NCBI RefSeq assembly: GCF_036250735.1
Contig: NZ_CP109430.1
Location: 4,464,001 to 4,528,000 of the forward strand
Reading direction: 5' to 3'
From: Streptosporangium sp. NBC_01495
GTDB lineage: Bacteria; Actinomycetota; Actinomycetes; Streptosporangiales; Streptosporangiaceae
Length of the DNA stretch: 64,000 bases
Under the pieces are notes generated by a model. That model searched no databases. It was not told the origin of the DNA and worked only from the letters and a program-made list of their open reading frames with translations. This document shows, piece by piece, positions 41,356-49,788 of this stretch. A program made the translations under genes and the position numbers. Numbering within the stretch: the first letter of the stretch is position 1; the number at the start of each line of letters is the position of its first letter.

Positions 41356-42228
41356 GTGAGCGTGCACCCGTTCATCGAGGCGGAGAAGCAGGGCGGTCAC
41401 AACGTCAAGCGGGCGTGTGAGCTGCTGGAGGTCTCCCGTGCCGCCTTCTACGCCCGCCGCGCTCCCGCTCCCGGCCCTCGCGCGGTGCGCGACGCGGCCC
41501 TGACCGCGCGCATCACCGAGGCCCATCGGCGATCGAAGGGCACCTACGGCGCCCCGCGTATCCACGCGGTGCTGCAACACCAGAGCGACGGTTGCGGGCG
41601 GCGGCGGGTGGCCCGGCTGATGCGCCAGGCCGGTCTGGCCGGCCGTCATCGCCGGCGACGGCAGCTGACCACGATCGCCGATCCGCACGCGCATCTGCGG
41701 CCTGACCTGATCGGCCGGGACTTCGCTGCTGATCCCAGCGCGATCGACACCCGCTGGTGCGGCGACATCACGTATATCCCGACGCAGGAGGGCCGGCTGT
41801 ATCTGGCCACCGTCATCGACATCGCCTCCCGGCGGGTGGTGGGGTGGGCCACCGCCGATCACCTGCGCACCGAGCTGGTCGCCGACGCCCTGCAGGCGGC
41901 CTGCCACAACCGCCGCCCCACCAGCCCGGTGATCTTCCACTCGGATCGCGGCTGCCAATACACCAGCAGCGCCTACGCGGCGCTGGCCGAGCGGCTCGGT
42001 GTCCGGCTGTCGGTGGGACGGACCGGGCAGTGCTGGGACAACGCACTGGCCGAATCATTCTTCTCCACCCTCAAGGGCGAGATGCTGGGTGATCGTTCCT
42101 GGCCCAGCCGCGCTGTCGCTCGCACCGCGATCTTCGAGTTCATCGAAAGCTGGTACAACCTGCACCGGCTGCACAGCAGTCTTGGCTACCGTAGTCCCGC
42201 CGACTTCGAAGCCGCCGCAGCCGCCTGA
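41356..42228 (+). CDS. IS3-family transposase OrfB
   Basis: 290 residues starting GTG. It has the HTH_21 region (RACELLEVSRAAFYARRAPA) and the rve integrase core with WCGDITYIPT (Asp), IFHSDRGCQY (Asp) and NALAESFFSTLKGE (Glu). It is intact, but the IS110 insertion separates it from OrfA, so the OrfAB fusion cannot be made. Confidence 0.92.
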   Translation: MSVHPFIEAEKQGGHNVKRACELLEVSRAAFYARRAPAPGPRAVRDAALTARITEAHRRSKGTYGAPRIHAVLQHQSDGCGRRRVARLMRQAGLAGRHRRRRQLTTIADPHAHLRPDLIGRDFAADPSAIDTRWCGDITYIPTQEGRLYLATVIDIASRRVVGWATADHLRTELVADALQAACHNRRPTSPVIFHSDRGCQYTSSAYAALAERLGVRLSVGRTGQCWDNALAESFFSTLKGEMLGDRSWPSRAVARTAIFEFIESWYNLHRLHSSLGYRSPADFEAAAAA

Positions 42229-42268
42229 ACACCACACCACCGGTGTCCGTCAAAGCGGAGCAAGCTCA

Positions 42269-42350
42269 GTCAGGCTCGCGTGGCGGCGAACTGGGCGTCT
42301 TCTCGGCCGAGAGGGCCAGTGTGACAGGTAATACGAATTCTCTCTCACAA
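42269..42350 (-). pseudogene. 5' part of the small gene interrupted by IS3
   Basis: On the minus strand the frame ...EFVLPVTLALSAEKTPSSPP, REPD runs into the GTC duplication and continues at 39711. The start codon was not identified: the frame stays open upstream. Confidence 0.45.
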
Positions 42351-42615
42351 CCGGCCCAGACCCTGCAGGTTGGCCCGCACCGTCCTGGTCAGCGGGTGGC
42401 CGCCGCCAAGCAACCACCGCTACCGTCGCCCGCAGACGGCGATGACCTCAGGCGGGGCGACAGCCGCTCGCACTTTCCTCCATGACCGCCCATAGGGAGC
42501 GCATCACCATCGCCAGGCGAGGACATACAGGTCAGCACGTGATCGCGACGGGAGCGTGAAACCGTCGGCGCAGCCGATCACCAGTCCGGGCCTCGTCCCG
42601 ACCACTCGTATGGGA

Positions 42616-42654
42616 AGAGGCCCGTCACCAGCGCAAACGCGGTGGCGGGCCTCT
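42616..42654. terminator. Hairpin in the gap before the S33 peptidase gene
   Basis: AGAGGCCCGTCACC pairs with GGTGGCGGGCCTCT (14 bp, one G-U pair, 11-base loop). It lies 140 bases beyond the leftward peptidase stop and may end that transcript. The remainder of 42351-42792 shows no gene. Confidence 0.6.
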
Positions 42655-42792
42655 GCTGTTGCGTCCGGCCGCCGTACGGCCATCACCGGTCTTCGATGGG
42701 TACGAGGCATACATGATGACGGAGCGCAGTGGACCTGGTACCCGCCACCACCCCACTGGCCAATCAGTCGTCGGGGTCTTCCATCTCGCCGC

Positions 42793-44358
42793 TCAAAGCT
42801 TGCACCGGGCCCCTTCTGCCGGGGACTTGAGGTCGATGAGGTAGGTGGCCACGGCCTCGTTGATGCAGGCGTTGCCGGCTTGGAGAGTGCCGTGCTGCTC
42901 GCCCTCGACGGTGAGCAGGCTGCCGCCCAGCGCGTTGGCCAGGTTGATGCCGCCCTCGTGCGGCGTCATGGCGTCGCCCGTGACGGAGACCGTCAGCGTG
43001 TCGGGCAGGCCCTGGATGTCCGTGGCATATGGGTAGCCGAGCGTCGGCTTGACGGGCCAGTGCTCGCAGCCGTCGCGCGCCTGCTTGATCGGACGGCCGG
43101 GGTCGGTGAACGGCGCCACGTTGAATATCGCCCGGTTCATCGCGGTCTCCTGCTTCGGCGTGTGGCGCTCTTCGTCCAGGCAGTTGATCGTCATCGTGGC
43201 CTCGAGCGAGTTGGGGTAGACGCCGTCGGCGGTCCGCTCGTGGTAGAGGTCGCGCAGCTTCCGCAGGGTGTCGCCCTTGCCGGCCTTCAGCTCGGCGATG
43301 CCCGCGATCGCGGCGGGCCAGATCACCTCGCCGTACATCGCGGCCGTTACCCCCTCGATCGCCTGCACGAACGTCAGCCGGAGCCCGTCGGACGTCGGTG
43401 CCGGCTTGTCGATCAGCGGTCGGACGAGTTTCTGGAAGACCTTGGTTGCACGGTCGGGGTCGGTGCCGAGCGGGCAGTCCGGCTTGGTGGCGCACGACGC
43501 GGCCATGCGCTCGAACGAGCGCTGCATCCCGGTGTACTGCTGGACACGTCGCTCGTGGCTGCCCTTCAGCGGGTCCATCGCCCCGTCGAGCACCAGCGCG
43601 CGGACCTTCTTCGGGAACATCTCCGCGTACACGGCGCCCAGCCGGGTGCCGTAGCTGGCGCCCGCGAAGGAGAGCTTTTCATCGCCCAGGGCCTGGCGCA
43701 GCACGTCCATGTCCCGCGCGACGTCGCGGGTGCCGACGTGCGCGAGCACCTGCTTGCCGCCGGAGCGCTCGGCGCACTGCTGGAGGAGCCGGCGGGTCTC
43801 CTGGTTGGTCCAGTCGTCCACGCCGGCGGGGAACGAGGCGAACTTCGCGTCGCGCTCGCGCTCTGCGTCGGTGTAGCAGTCGAGCGCCGGGGTCGAGGCG
43901 CCGACGCCGCGCGGGTCGAACCCGACCAGGTGGAAGCGCTCGGTGATCGGCGACGACGCCCACGCCTTGGCTGCCAGGAGCGCGTGGCTCGTACCCGCGA
44001 ATCCGGGACCGCCGGGGTTCAGCACGAGCGCCCCGATCGGATCCTGGCCGCGCGCGGGCACGCGCAGCACTGCCAGCTCTGCCTGCTTACCCTCCGGATT
44101 CCGGTAGTCGAGTGGCACCTTGAGCCGCGCGCACTCGGCTTTGACGGCCGGCGCGCCCGACGGCATCTGCGGATCGCAGGGCTTGAACGCCAGCTTCTGC
44201 CCGTGGAAGCGGTCCAGGCCGGTGCCGGGGGAGGCTGGTTGCCGACCGGCCTGGAGAGTGTCGGCCTGCCCGCCGGCCTGGCCGCCCGCGCAGGCACTGA
44301 GCAGCAGCGTCAGCGCCGCGGCGCCCATGACGGCGGCCGGTGTCTTGCGATATGGCAT
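42793..44358 (-). CDS. S33-family tripeptidyl aminopeptidase lipoprotein
   Basis: 521 residues from the ATG at 44358, with a lipoprotein signal (basic MPYRKT, hydrophobic AAALTLLL, lipobox LSAC). The alpha/beta-hydrolase core has the oxyanion motif LNPGGPGFAG, nucleophile GASYGTRLG, the acid in VTGDAMTP and the histidine in EGEQHGTL. The final cysteine-rich TAP C-terminal domain is present. The family (Streptomyces SlpD/SlpE, Tap) removes N-terminal di- or tripeptides outside the cell. Confidence 0.9.
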   Translation of the reverse strand: MPYRKTPAAVMGAAALTLLLSACAGGQAGGQADTLQAGRQPASPGTGLDRFHGQKLAFKPCDPQMPSGAPAVKAECARLKVPLDYRNPEGKQAELAVLRVPARGQDPIGALVLNPGGPGFAGTSHALLAAKAWASSPITERFHLVGFDPRGVGASTPALDCYTDAERERDAKFASFPAGVDDWTNQETRRLLQQCAERSGGKQVLAHVGTRDVARDMDVLRQALGDEKLSFAGASYGTRLGAVYAEMFPKKVRALVLDGAMDPLKGSHERRVQQYTGMQRSFERMAASCATKPDCPLGTDPDRATKVFQKLVRPLIDKPAPTSDGLRLTFVQAIEGVTAAMYGEVIWPAAIAGIAELKAGKGDTLRKLRDLYHERTADGVYPNSLEATMTINCLDEERHTPKQETAMNRAIFNVAPFTDPGRPIKQARDGCEHWPVKPTLGYPYATDIQGLPDTLTVSVTGDAMTPHEGGINLANALGGSLLTVEGEQHGTLQAGNACINEAVATYLIDLKSPAEGARCKL

Positions 44359-44542
44359 GCGCTTTGTCCCATCGTCGGAGTGATGGTCAACTGGGGATGA
44401 GGGCCGGGCGGGCTCACGTCCGGTGCGTGGCACCGCCCAGGGCATGGACGTGATGCGTTAGAGCACGTCGAGCTGCCGCGTACCGCCCGAATGCCGACGA
44501 GCATGGTGCCGTCGGGAGCCGCCGAACTGGCGGCGGGCACGC

Positions 44543-44593
44543 TCGCGTTCGACTTCCCGAGCCTCCGTCGCCGGCCCGGGAAGTCGAACGCGA
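44543..44593. repeat. Large intergenic palindrome (17-bp arms)
   Basis: TCGCGTTCGACTTCCCG (44543-44559) and its exact reverse complement (44577-44593) with a 17-base loop. It lies between the upstream ends of the leftward peptidase and the 3' end of the SnoaL-like gene, so it may end the latter's transcript. The rest of 44359-44744 is featureless. Confidence 0.7.
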
Positions 44594-44744
44594 TCAGGAC
44601 CTTGGCCCGAGTCGCGCCCATGATCGCGTGCTATTGCGTCTCTGGCCGTGGCCGGCGCCCCCCTCGGGAACGGGCGGGCCCGCCCGACTGTGCGCGGCGC
44701 GCGGGCCGTTCTCGGAGCGTGCGACCGAGGGCCGGCCCTGGACG

Positions 44745-45137
44745 TCAGGAGCCCAGCTGACGCTGCACTGCCTGGGCGTCGATCAGATAGTTCATCTCAT
44801 AGAAGCGCCCATCGCGGACCTTGTGGAAGGCGTACTCGGCATACTCGACCGTGGCGCCGGTAGGGGTCACGCCGAACCACTCCTTCGCGGGCGTGCCCTT
44901 GTTGAACAGACGGGCCGCCACGCGATCACCGTCGATGGCGACGTCCTTGACCCGCCAAGTGAAGTCCGGCACGGCATCGCCGTGCCCCTTCAGCTCCGCG
45001 ATCACGTCGTCCCGCGTGACCGGCTGGCCGTTCTCGACGACCTCGTCGTGAATGAACTCGGTCATGCGGTGAAACTCATGAGCGTTGAGCGCATCGATGT
45101 AGCGCTGGAAAAGTTCGCGCAGTTCGGTGTCGGACAT
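44745..45137 (-). CDS. SnoaL-like / nuclear transport factor 2-fold protein
   Basis: 130 residues from the ATG at 45137 (MSDTELRELFQRYIDALNAH). The alpha+beta cone is recognisable from FTWRVKDVAIDGDRVAARLF, FGVTPTGATVEYAEYAFHKV and RFYEMNYLIDAQ. Such proteins are ester cyclases, hydrolases or binding proteins; the substrate is unknown. The 5' region and first codons are duplicated before the SDR gene upstream. Confidence 0.85.
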   Translation of the reverse strand: MSDTELRELFQRYIDALNAHEFHRMTEFIHDEVVENGQPVTRDDVIAELKGHGDAVPDFTWRVKDVAIDGDRVAARLFNKGTPAKEWFGVTPTGATVEYAEYAFHKVRDGRFYEMNYLIDAQAVQRQLGS

Positions 45138-45440
45138 GATTGCCTCTCTGTCGCCCCGGATCGGGGTTGTGTACTCGGATGGTGATGATGTGCGACGCCC
45201 TCCCACGATCTCGCCGTGGCGGCCGTCGCCGAAGGTAGGAACTCGACTGCAGGTACTTCTATTCTAATCGGTACAGAATTCGACGGGGCGCGGTGATGTC
45301 CCGTCATGGACACAAGCGTCTGAAGCAGCGCAACTACACCTCTGGGTCGCACACCCGTCAGCTCTCGTCACGTCCCCCGTGAGCGTGATGAGGAGTGGGG
45401 CGAGCAACGCGGTTGCGTTGTCGGCGCCGGAGGGACGTCC
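45061..45440 (-). repeat. Duplicated segment, copy B (SnoaL side)
   Basis: It contains the 5' codons of the SnoaL gene, its leader (with the CCCCGGATCGGGG hairpin), a promoter-like stretch with TTCTATTCTAATCGGTAC, and a remnant of the CPBP protease 3' end (NATALLAPLLITLTG). It aligns along its length with 46181-46600. Confidence 0.75.
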
Positions 45441-45441
45441 C

Positions 45442-46242
45442 CTACAAGCGGTAGCCACCGGTGGCGTCGATGACCTGTCCTGTGATCCACCGGGCGTCAT
45501 GGGAGGCGAGGAGGGCGACGACGTCGGCGACGTCGTCGGGTTCGCCGATGCGGCCGAGGGCGTTCTGCGCGGCGACGGCGGCGATGAGGTCGGGGTTGCC
45601 GCGCAACCAGGAGGCGTTCATGTCGGTGTCGGTGGTGGCGGGGACGACGGCGTTGACGGTGATGCGGCGGGGGCCGAGGTGCTGGGCGAGGGGGAAGGTG
45701 AGGGCTTCGATGGCGCCCTTTGTCATGGTGTAGCCGATGATGTCGGGGAGGGCGACGCGGGTGGCGGCGGAGGAGATGTTCACGATGCGCCCGCCGTCGG
45801 CCAGGCGAGGCAGGGCAGCCTGAATGATCAGGAACGGCGCGGTGGTGTTGATCTGCTGCTGGCGGATGAAGTCCCCGGCATCGAACTCCTCGATGGCGCC
45901 GTGCAGGGCGACCCCGGCGTTGTTCACCAGCACCTGCACGGGAGCGTCGTGCAGCGGGCCCGCAGCCGCGTCGTAGGCGGCCCAGAACGCGGTTCCGGTT
46001 TCGGGTGCGGCCAGGTCGGCGGCGAAGGAGAACGCCGTGCCGCCGGCCGCGATGATCTTTTCGACGACGCCGGCCGCGGCGGCCGAGTCCTGGCGGTAGT
46101 GAACGGCGACGGTGTACCCGTCGGCGGCGAAACGGCCGGCGATGGCCGCGCCGATGCCACGGCTGGCGCCGGTGACGACTGCGATGCGGTCGGACTCATG
46201 AGTGTTGAGCGCCTCGAGGTTGCGCAGGTCAGTGTCAGACAT
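45442..46242 (-). CDS. Short-chain dehydrogenase/reductase with a borrowed N-terminal leader
   Basis: 266 residues from the ATG at 46242. The Rossmann motif TGASRGIGAAIAG, NNAGVAL, catalytic Ser region NISSAATR and YTMTKGA (Tyr, Lys) define a classical SDR. The first 21 residues (MSDTDLRNLEALNTHESDRI) are not SDR sequence. They are a copy of the start of the SnoaL-like protein with five codons missing. The normal SDR would start near IAVVTGA. Confidence 0.9.
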   Translation of the reverse strand: MSDTDLRNLEALNTHESDRIAVVTGASRGIGAAIAGRFAADGYTVAVHYRQDSAAAAGVVEKIIAAGGTAFSFAADLAAPETGTAFWAAYDAAAGPLHDAPVQVLVNNAGVALHGAIEEFDAGDFIRQQQINTTAPFLIIQAALPRLADGGRIVNISSAATRVALPDIIGYTMTKGAIEALTFPLAQHLGPRRITVNAVVPATTDTDMNASWLRGNPDLIAAVAAQNALGRIGEPDDVADVVALLASHDARWITGQVIDATGGYRL

Positions 46243-46600
46243 GATGGCCTTTCTGTCACCCCGGGTCGGGGCTGTATTCGGGCGTTGATGGCTCGCGACG
46301 CCTTTCCGCGCTCTGGTCGCGGCGGCCATCGGCGAAGGAGACAACTTCGGCCCCGCAACTTCTATTCCGAGCGGTACGTAAGTCGGCATGCCGCTCCGGG
46401 ACGCGGCATCGCAGCAGCGTCAGTGCAGCGCGCCGGTTTGCTCGCCCGGCGTCGCACGGACATGCGCAGGGCTCCGTGACCCGGAAGGAATGGGCCCCGC
46501 AGTCCTCACGCGCTGCACCGCCGACGCGCACGCGTCGGCAGGTCTCCTCACGCCCCGGCGAGGGCGAAGAACGCGGGGCGAGCAAAGCGGTCGCGTTGTT
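46181..46600 (-). repeat. Duplicated segment, copy A (SDR side)
   Basis: It contains the leader and first 21 codons of the SDR gene, the promoter-like TTCTATTCCGAGCGGTAC, and the CPBP protease 3' end (NNATALLAP). It is homologous to copy B in the same orientation, so the SDR body is bracketed by direct repeats. Confidence 0.75.
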
Positions 46601-47259
46601 GACGCCGTGCAACACGACGCCCGGCCAGATCGAACCCGACCAGCGGAACAGCAGGGCGGCGAGCACGCCGACGACGAACGCTACAGGCAGAATGGGGTTG
46701 ATACCGTGGGCGACAGCGAAGACCGCCGCGCTCACGACGACCGCGATCCAGGCTTGGTAGCGGGCGAAAAGGGGGTTCGCGAGAACCCCTCGGAAGAACC
46801 CCTCCTCGCCGAGTGGGGTGATGATCGCTCCCGCGACGAGCGCGAGGACGAGCGACCACCAGCCGGCCGCGGCAGCGGCCTGGTAGCTCGTCTGCACGTT
46901 CTGCGTGTCGCCGCTCACGAGCATGTAGACGACCGCGACGATCGTGCCGAGCACGTAGGCGACCAGGCCGAGCACCGCGGCGACCATGAAGTGGCGCGGC
47001 TTCGCACGGCGGACAGCGAAGGCCGCGAGCGCGCGGATGCGGATGAGCACGGCGGCCGCGAAGGCGATGAGGCCCATCGCACCCGATACGACAAGCCCAC
47101 GACACCGGCCACGGCAGCGTTTTCGATGAGTGGCAGCAGCACGGCCACGAAGACGGAGGACACCACGTAAACGCCGCCACCAGCCAGGATCTCGGGCCAT
47201 CCTGGCGCCTTCGGCCGGGTGCGTCCCGTCGAGGTTTCGTCAGATGTGTCGACGGTCAC
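46256..47259 (-). pseudogene. CPBP-family intramembrane glutamic protease, frameshifted
   Basis: Start GTG 47259 follows GGAGAGG. The first 50 residues (VTVDTSDETSTGRTRPKAPG, VYVVSSVFVAVLLPLIENAA) are in one frame and the rest (SGAMGLIAFAAAVLIRIRAL, then LGEEGFFRGVLANPLF and VFAVAHGI) in another. One missing G in GGGCTTGTCG near 47095 would account for it. The Abi motifs EExxxR and H are intact after the shift. Family likeness ends near NNATALLAP (about 46590); the open frame runs on to 46256. Confidence 0.75.
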
Positions 47260-47541
47260 GGCCTCTCCTCTGTCGTTCCCGCGTTGGTCGTTCGACAGGA
47301 GAAACCATGTTGTCGGAACACGGTCAAACCTTCGCTCGCATGGCGAGTTCAGCGTGAGCGCGTCAACGGCCCGCCTGGCGGGCGTCTGCGCCGGATCCGG
47401 CCCGGGGCCATCGACCTCGTACTGGCCGGCCATTCGCTGACCGCCGTCGTGTTTCGGCTGCCGTTCGACCGTGGCGGGACCGCCTGCCACCGCTGTGAGC
47501 TGACTCAGCCCCGGTGTAGAGACTCTGGAGTCGCACGCCCG

Positions 47542-48123
47542 CTATGGCTGCCAGCTACGCAGCGCCGTGTCGGCGATCTCCTGGAGTTCGTCGTGACCGA
47601 GGCCGCCGGCGGCCTGGACAGCGATGCCGAACGCCACCGTCATGATGTATCGGGCGAGTCGCCCTGGGTCGGCGTCGCACGGGAGGTCACCCTCGTCGAC
47701 GGCGCGCTGGAAGCGCTCCTCAAGGCGTAGACCCGCATCGTTCCGCCAGCCGACGAGCAGATCGTGCGCGGGTCGCCCTCCGTCGCTTGCCGCCAGCGCG
47801 CCCTGCACTGTCAGGCATCCAGGATGGCCTTCGGAAAGGGTCGTGGTCCGAACCGCTCCACGCAGGAGCGCCTCGGCCACCCCTCGTGCGGTCGGCTCCT
47901 CCAGGGCACGCGTCGCGTAGGAGGCCGGCCCCTCGATGTAGCGCTCCAATGCCCTGCGGAACAGCTGCTCCTTGTTGCCGAAGGCCGCGTACATGCTCGG
48001 CTTGGTGATCCCCATGGCCCCGGTCAGATCGGAGAGGGTCGCCCCCTCGTACCCCCGCTCCCAGAACACCTGCATGGCGCGCTCCAGCGCCTCGTCGATG
48101 TCGAATTCCCTGGGCCGGCCCAT
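47542..48123 (-). CDS. TetR-family transcriptional regulator
   Basis: 193 residues; the ATG at 48123 has GGAG 7 bases before it (ATG 48147 possible). The helix-turn-helix ATLSDLTGAMGITKPSMYAA, then FGNKEQLFRRALERY, and a TetR_C_16/AcrR-like effector domain with GHPGCLTVQGALA are typical of regulators of short-chain dehydrogenase and efflux genes. It lies upstream of the CPBP, SDR and SnoaL genes, all leftward. Similar TCGGTAC motifs precede it, the SnoaL and the SDR genes. Confidence 0.9.
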   Translation of the reverse strand: MGRPREFDIDEALERAMQVFWERGYEGATLSDLTGAMGITKPSMYAAFGNKEQLFRRALERYIEGPASYATRALEEPTARGVAEALLRGAVRTTTLSEGHPGCLTVQGALAASDGGRPAHDLLVGWRNDAGLRLEERFQRAVDEGDLPCDADPGRLARYIMTVAFGIAVQAAGGLGHDELQEIADTALRSWQP

Positions 48124-48164
48124 GACAGTACTCCGGGAATCACCCATGCCACAATTGTACTCCT

Positions 48165-48183
48165 CGGTACTGATCGGTACTGA
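48165..48183. promoter_or_regulatory. Candidate TetR operator: direct repeat of CGGTACTGA
   Basis: CGGTACTGATCGGTACTGA lies 42-60 bases upstream of the TetR start. ATCGGTACAGA at 45267-45277 and GCGGTACGTA at 46371-46380 are related sequences in the SnoaL and SDR promoter regions. Confidence 0.45.
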
Positions 48184-48184
48184 G

Positions 48185-48559
48185 ATGCTGCTGGACAGGC
48201 TCGTCGAACGCGGCGACATCCGCCGCGGAAGCCGCAAGGCGCTCGGCCTGTTCGACACGACGGTCCTCGAGGACGGCGGAAGCGGGCGCCGGTCCCGGCT
48301 CCTTGATGATATTCGCGACGTGCTCGTCGAGGGCACGGAACCGCAGCCCCGTATCGCCGCGCTGGCGGCACTGCTGTCGGGAAGCGGGACGCTTCCCCAG
48401 TTCCATCGCGAGATTCCCTGGACCTCCCCCGTGATCACCCGCGCCAAGGAGTTCGAGCGAGGCGACTGGGGAGCCGTCGCCGAAGCGATCGCGCGCTCCG
48501 TCACCGCCACCATCGTCAGCAACGTCATCGTCGCGGCGGCCGTGCTTCCCCAAAACTAA
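48185..48559 (+). pseudogene. GPP34 (GOLPH3/VPS74-like) protein, N-terminally truncated
   Basis: The 124-residue frame LLDRLVERGDIRRGSRKALG, RLLDDIRDVLVEGTEPQPRI and AALAALLSGSGTL matches the C-terminal half of bacterial GPP34 proteins. The first 100 residues, including the lipid-binding hairpin, are missing. The TetR promoter region stands directly before it. Confidence 0.7.
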
Positions 48560-48599
48560 AGAAGCGACCCGGCGTCGGCCTCACAACGATTGGCCAAGG

Positions 48600-48722
48600 A
48601 TGACACCCAGACCGATTCCGGACCCGCCGCCGAGATCGGCATCGGGGATCGGCGCCGCGGTGACCAGGCGCCTCCGTGCCGCCGGACACGCCGTGATCGA
48701 GATCGCCCGCTCAGGCCGGTAG
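48600..48722 (+). pseudogene. Short SDR-like N-terminal fragment
   Basis: A 40-codon frame contains SGIGAAVTRRLRAAGHAVIE, the glycine-rich start of a Rossmann fold. It has no continuation. It is probably debris from an SDR gene. Confidence 0.35.
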
Positions 48723-48734
48723 TACCGAGGCAGT

Positions 48735-48846
48735 GCACCTGACGTGGCCAACGTGCCTGACGACCCCCAGATACTGATAAGGCAAGTACGTGCTGAGGCT
48801 ACTTGCCATACATGTCTGACTACTGAGAGTCACCCAAGATAACTCA
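48735..48846 (-). repeat. Unidentified 110-bp element, copy 2 of the inverted pair
   Basis: In reverse complement: GTTATCTTGGGTGACTCTCA, a central GGCAAGTA...TACTTGCC hairpin, then CAGTATCTGGGGGTC and GGCACGTTGG. It matches 25422-25535 at both ends while the middle differs. Confidence 0.65.
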
Positions 48847-48854
48847 GGCTGCGA

Positions 48855-49760
48855 TCACGAATGATAGTCGGTCAGTTGCTCCGACAGCTCCCACAGCCGG
48901 CGGCCGGTCTCGGGGTTGGTGGCAGTGGGAGCCAGCTGGAGTCGCGTGGGCGCGCCGCGTAGTTCGGCGATGCCATCGGGGCCGAAGAAGTGTCCGCTGT
49001 CCAGGTTAGGGGCGACGGCTGCGTACAGCTGGGGTAGTGCGCCTCGGTCCGGAGTCTGGGCGAGTGGGGCGAGGACGTGGCCGTACAGGAGTTTCACCAT
49101 GCCGCTGGGCGCGCTCGTCTGCAGGTTGGTGGAGGTGTAGCCGGGATGGGCCAGCACGCTGCGCACCGGGCTGCCCGCTGCGGTGAGCCGCCGGTGGAGT
49201 TCCCAGCCGGAGATCGCGTTGGCGAGCTTGGACTGGTTGTAGAACTTCATGGGCGAGTAGTTGCGCTCGCCGGTGAGGTCGTCGAAGAAGATCTGCGCCT
49301 TCCGGTGGTTGGGTGAGGTTACCGTTACCACGCGGGGGTCGTTCCCCTTGGCCAGCAGGTCGAGGAGCAGGCCGGTGAGCGCGAAGTGGCCGAGGTGGTT
49401 GGCGGCGAACTGCAGTTCGTGGCCCTGCGGGGTGAGCGTTCGGGGCGGTGCCATCACGCCGGCGTTGTTGACCAATACGTCCAGGCGTCCGAGGTCGGAG
49501 CACAACCGGTCGGCGAAGGCGTGAACCGACTGCGGATCGGCCAGGTCGAGGCGGCGCACTTCAAGGTGGGCACCGGGCCAGGTGATGCTGATGTCCTCGA
49601 CGGCGCGGCGGCCTCTGGTCTGGTCGCGCACGGCAAGGATCACGTGTGCGCCCTTGTGGGCGAGCGCCCGGGTGGTTGCCAGGCCGAGGCCGCTGTTAGC
49701 GCCGGTGACGACGAAGGTCCTGCCGGTCTGGTCGGGGATCTGCTCGGCAGTCCAGCTCAT
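48855..49760 (-). CDS. Short-chain dehydrogenase (retinol dehydrogenase/WW-oxidoreductase-like)
   Basis: 301 residues. It has TGANSGLGLATTRALA, LVNNAGVMAPP, FAANHLGHFALTG and YNQSKLAN (active-site Tyr and Lys). The length and C-terminal extension fit the light-dependent/retinol-dehydrogenase-like SDR group. It is divergent from a TetR gene with two operator-like palindromes between them, so it is probably that regulator's target. Confidence 0.9.
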   Translation of the reverse strand: MSWTAEQIPDQTGRTFVVTGANSGLGLATTRALAHKGAHVILAVRDQTRGRRAVEDISITWPGAHLEVRRLDLADPQSVHAFADRLCSDLGRLDVLVNNAGVMAPPRTLTPQGHELQFAANHLGHFALTGLLLDLLAKGNDPRVVTVTSPNHRKAQIFFDDLTGERNYSPMKFYNQSKLANAISGWELHRRLTAAGSPVRSVLAHPGYTSTNLQTSAPSGMVKLLYGHVLAPLAQTPDRGALPQLYAAVAPNLDSGHFFGPDGIAELRGAPTRLQLAPTATNPETGRRLWELSEQLTDYHS

Positions 49761-49788
49761 GGTTCGGCCTTCCTCTCCGAAAGATATT

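Larger units (their letters stand above)
39715..42268. mobile_element. IS3-family element with GTC target duplication, itself carrying IS110
   Basis: The ends are inverted repeats TGAGCTTGGTCCGGTTTGAC (left) and the reverse complement with two mismatches (right), extending to GGACA. GTC flanks both sides (39712-39714 and 42269-42271). OrfA and OrfB are separated by an IS110 (about 40073-41344). Confidence 0.9.
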
